DNA of 64,000 nucleotides from contig CM038468.1 in the NCBI GenBank assembly GCA_021464415.1, forward strand, positions 64,001,220 through 64,065,219. Reading direction: 5' to 3'. The stretch is from Lonicera japonica (lineage: Eukaryota > Streptophyta > Magnoliopsida > Dipsacales > Caprifoliaceae). The translations under genes and the position numbers were made by a program. The first letter of the stretch is position 1. Every line of letters begins with the position of its first letter. Of this stretch, positions 60,401-64,000 are shown one piece after another. The notes below the pieces were generated by a model. It was given only the letters and a program-made list of their open reading frames with translations. It had not been told where the DNA came from and ran no database searches.

Positions 60401-63400
60401 ACCCACTCTTCGTCTGAAATCAAAATGACATTGTAAAAAAGGAAGAAAGCCAAAATAAAATGTGACATGCATCATAGATTAAAATCAACATTCGAACAAA
60501 TGAATAATCCACATAGATACATAGGAATCAGGAAAATGATGTATAGAAACTCAAATCCGGGAGAAAAAAAATAGATTCGAAGTTGCAAAATCTATACATT
60601 CCATTCGTTTGATCTTGGTTCGGAAGGGATCATTTGCAGCTTGTGAAGGTCCTTCAATCTTCAATATGCGAAGGTGTGCTTCAATCATTAACTTTGTGGA
60701 TTTAAGGTTTAATTTGGTTGAACATTGTATTAAACTATGTTAAAATTATGTATTAGTTAGGTTGGAACAGATAGTGTTTAATTATGTTGAACCATCATAT
60801 TAATATAATAATATGTTATACCAGCAGTCGATGGTTTTTTTCCCCTGAAAATAGATAGGATTCGCACAACACTAGAAGAATTCTTATACCCATCACTAGT
60901 ACTATCATACAGAAATGCTTAAATAACATCCACTAATGCTCTAACCATCCATCTAATTGTGAGTAAGTTCTATATGCTGTCAAGCAGTTATAGCACAGTT
61001 CTTTAGTGTTTGCATGATATCTTAATGAGGGGTGGTCAGTGGTTGAAATCCCATTTAACAAATACAAAAAGAAAGTGTATGCCTTCTGGATATTAGCTGA
61101 CTTCTGGATATTACTTTCTTTCCTAGACCTTACTCAAATCTTAGCAAGACACTCAATCATTCTTGTTTATTTTTCAGGTTGCTGCACTTGGAGAAGGAGT
61201 ATCCTTAGAAGCCAAATTGTTCAGCAGGTATTAGAGTTAATAATTGTGTTGTGTCTATTCCTTTTTATTTAATCTCTTTAGCTTATGGAAGTGTTTATAA
61301 ATATCAAGTTATTGATTTGCAGAAAGGAAGCTGCATTACGGCAACGAGAGGTAATTTTAGTTTTTCTTCATCATGAATTACCATTGAGGTGAATGAGTCT
61401 TGGAGTTTTGGACTACACAGAAGGTTGGATCATTATGTCTTCTGTGGCAAGTCACACCTATTTTTTTCCTACTCTGCTCTTTGGATATAAATATTAGACT
61501 AAGATTTCAATATGACAGGCTGCGCTTAAAGAGGCAAAACAATCAAAGGATGGGATTGATGACAAAATTGTCCATCTCCGATATGAAGTTAAGGTAAAGT
61601 ATACAGCTATCCTGTGGCAAAAAAAATAAAATATACTGCTATCTTACCATTTATCTAGTCAATATTATAGTATTACTAGTTGTTGCCCCAAAGGTACTAT
61701 CACCCTTAAAAAAGCATCTCAGAATAGCATATTCCATCTCAACCATCCCTTCTTTTATCCCTTGTAAATTTTTAAGATTCAAAAACCATTCTCCCTTAAT
61801 ATATAAATGCTTTTTCTGAACTTAGTGAAGACAGTTCTGCTTTCTGTTACTGCTGTATATTTACAATTTAATGATATGATATCTATGTGAATCAGAAAGC
61901 AAAAGATGATGCTGCTGTTGTTTTAGACCAGCTTCAAGGAATCGACTCAGAAGTTAAAGCTCTTCACTCTATGACACAAAGAATGGTTTTAACTGAGAAT
62001 GAAATGGTATACCAAAACATAGTTTCATGGAGAATATTATTCTTATACGTGGATTGATCATGCTATCATTTCAACATTGCAGGAGGAAGTTGTTCTTAAG
62101 CGGTGTTGGCTTGCACGCTACTGGGGTTTAGCTGCTCGTCATGGTATTCTACATGATGCAGATTTCTTTTTATTTCATCAGAAACATAGCAAAGTTTTAG
62201 TGGGTCATTGTTTACTTCTTTTCATTTTGTTTATCCTAGGTTCCCAGCCCCGTATGACAGAAAAAGAGTTTACAGAAAATAGAAACAAACCAAACAGCTA
62301 TACGTTAAAACTAATCATTCCGGGGAATTTTTGTGTAAATCTTTCTTTGTTATCCTTTCAAATCATCCATTGACTAACACATTCCCATTTCTCAAATTCA
62401 TATGGAAAGGTGGGGTTCCTTCATGGTGTGTGTTATGTAAGGCTAGCAATGAAAACATAGATCATATCCTACTCCATTGCCACTTTGTTCAAAATTTGTG
62501 GGGGAAATTATTTAATTTGTTTGGTATAGTTGGGGTTCTCCCTAGAAGGTGGGCTGATTTGGTTGAGATCAAATGGGTTTTTAAACAAAATGATAGCGGA
62601 TTCAATCAGTTGTGGAGGCTCTTGGTAATGGCGGCTGCATGGTCAATATGGTTGGAGAGAAATAAAAGGGTTTTTGAAGATAAAAGATAGCGCCGTGGAA
62701 GAGATATTGAATCATACCATATTTCTAGTTGGATTATGGGCCAAAGCATGGAATACCTTTGGCAGTATTGATAAATTTTTGTTTAGGCTGAATTGCTTCA
62801 GTTTTTTGGATTGATGTAGTTGGAATTTTAGGATCATGCTGCAGTGGACGGCTCATCCATTGGGTTGAGTATTGTAATCTTGTTTTTAGTTGCAATCAAA
62901 ATTCTGTTTCTTATAAAAAAAAAGAGAGTTAAAAGTAGAATTAAGAGAAAGAATAATTAAGTGTTTGGCCCCAAGGATTACCTACTTCAGGGCTTATGTA
63001 ATATATAAAGAAGAGCCCTCTTAGAGTGGTATGTATGAGGCGTGCTATTGGAGAAGGGATAAATTGTTCTTTGTTCAAGTGTACGCTAAGATGTTCAATC
63101 AATTGGTGCTTATGAATTCTAAATTTGTGTTTAATTGTCGAGTGTTGGTGGTAACTAGGGTACACGTGGAGACTTGCTAGGATTGCCCTTTTGTTATCTG
63201 ATCCCGACCTCGAGAGTGTAGAAGTTATAACACAAAAGCTATCTTGTATGTGTGAATGCCTAATACTCTGATGATTGGGATTTGATGACGTGCACTTGAA
63301 TTCTCCTTGTACTGTTTACTGTACTTTTTTTTTGTGGAGATTTCCTAAACTATGTTCCACTTCTACGCTATTTTGTTTGCTTCTTGAATGAAAGTTACAT

Positions 63401-63811
63401 TCCATGTATTTTCTTTGTTTTCTAGGTATCTGTGCAGATATTGCAGTTTCTAAGCATGAGTACTGGTCATCTTTAGCACCACTCCCTTTGGAAATTGTCC
63501 TTTCTGCTGGACAAAAGGCTAAGGAAAACGGGTGGGAAAAAGGTTAGTAACGACATACTTCTCAAAATTGTCGTTTTATGTTTTTGGTTTCTATTGCAGC
63601 AAAAAGTTTTTCTTATAATTTTTATGAAGGCAATATGATTTAAGCATATTTTTATCACATTCTGAGCCCCATCATCTCTACAAGAGCAGGTGAAGACAAT
63701 CCTGAGCGGAGGAGCAAAATTGTTCAGGACTTGAGTGATCTAACTGGAGAAGGAAATATAGAAAGTATGCTTTCAGTTGAATTGGGCTTGAAGGAGCTTG
63801 CTTCCCTAAAG
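57424..63811 (+). CDS. SCD2: SCD2-type coiled-coil protein, 5' part
   Basis: Twelve visible exons (57,424-57,831; 58,596-58,765; 59,351-59,426; 59,535-59,576; 59,696-59,758; 61,178-61,227; 61,323-61,350; 61,519-61,593; 61,896-62,006; 62,083-62,143; 63,426-63,542; 63,690-63,811) encode 441 codons; a donor (GTTTGC) follows and the gene runs out of the window. STOMATAL CYTOKINESIS DEFECTIVE 2 works with the DENN protein SCD1 in post-Golgi and plasma-membrane traffic during cytokinesis and cell expansion. Seen: N-terminal [15 protein letters not shown], the helix [20 protein letters not shown] (51-70), an Asp-rich run, a Pro/Ser/Thr linker, a coiled coil from about 219 to 341 ([39 protein letters not shown]) and the block [20 protein letters not shown]. 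Intron 10 holds a LINE fragment. QWRF proteins share a basic N-terminus but lack this block. Confidence 0.9.
59957..60075. repeat. Fold-back family fragment in SCD2 intron 5
   Basis: GAGTAAATTACACCATTGGC followed by CCCCTAAACTT and ATCAATTAAGCCCC resembles the outer arm of the long fold-back element at 21,877-22,846. Only part of one arm is present. Confidence 0.5.
62314..62927 (+). mobile_element. 5'-truncated LINE 3' end in SCD2 intron
   Basis: An ORF end (62,331-62,690) contains a zf-RVT-type motif: [19 protein letters not shown], that is C-x2-C..H-x4-H-C, followed by [10 protein letters not shown] and [16 protein letters not shown]. This is the C-terminal zinc-binding part of plant LINE reverse transcriptases. 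A 3' UTR and an A run (62,915-62,923) follow. Possible aged target duplication GTTAAAACTA (62,304-62,313) and GTTAAAAGTA (62,928-62,937), 9 of 10 identical. The reverse transcriptase itself is missing. Inserted in the sense direction in intron 10. Confidence 0.8.
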
Positions 63812-64000
63812 GTTTGCTGTTTTATGTTTATGATGAAACTCAATTTCAGATGCACCTACTACTAGCTTCTGTTGTTTTGTGGTTCTGTTTATTGATCTTG
63901 ACTCTTTAAATTGAGCGTGTAGTTTGCAATTTTCCTTCTTTTAAATGTTCATGTTCTTTCTTACTTTACATGTGCTTATGATGGCTGATTCCACGTTTAT

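Noticed and set aside
1..64000. rRNA, tRNA, CRISPR or prokaryotic-type operons
   Set aside because: None recognised on either strand; intron-rich genes and transposons indicate plant nuclear DNA.

Overview
This window looks like nuclear DNA of a flowering plant, most likely a eudicot. It is very AT-rich, its genes have many short exons with GT..AG introns, and the spaces between genes are packed with degenerate transposons and (TA)n tracts. I see no bacterial, organellar or viral gene set. The species cannot be named from the sequence.

Layout. Positions 1-27,500 hold no convincing host gene. They contain a fold-back element, a broken Ty1/copia element (5' LTR plus part of gag), several hAT- and Harbinger-type MITEs, a three-copy tandem repeat and a long fold-back element. 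They also hold two copies of a Mutator-like non-autonomous element (6,792-8,359 and 25,006-26,561, opposite orientations), each with a perfect 9-bp target duplication and an internal array of short palindromes. Positions 28,048-38,165 carry a four-exon gene for a LAX PANICLE 2-type nuclear protein, with an 8.4-kb third intron and an upstream ORF that overlaps its start codon. Positions 38.2-45.2 kb are again transposon-rich: two related LTRs (one a clear solo LTR), a fold-back element and a Helitron-like end.

Positions 45,257-51,105 carry a complete 14-exon gene for a bacterial-type poly(A) polymerase/CCA-enzyme family protein (533 aa, probably organellar). A tRNA-derived SINE lies just behind it, followed by a frameshifted NET3-like (actin-binding NAB domain) relic at 52.2-52.8 kb. 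From 57,424 to the window end runs the 5' part (12 exons, 441 codons) of an SCD2-type coiled-coil gene; the rest is outside the window. The SCD2 start lies only about 190 bp behind a ~1-kb inverted repeat, and one intron holds a truncated LINE.

All three host genes are on the + strand. They do not form a pathway: LAX2-type proteins act in axillary meristem formation, the nucleotidyltransferase in RNA 3'-end metabolism, and SCD2 in membrane traffic during cytokinesis. From memory, Arabidopsis also keeps a member of this nucleotidyltransferase family close to SCD2, so that neighbourhood may be conserved. Exon boundaries were set by reading frame, splice-site dinucleotides and protein family continuity. 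All three models stay open across every junction, but no transcript data were available.
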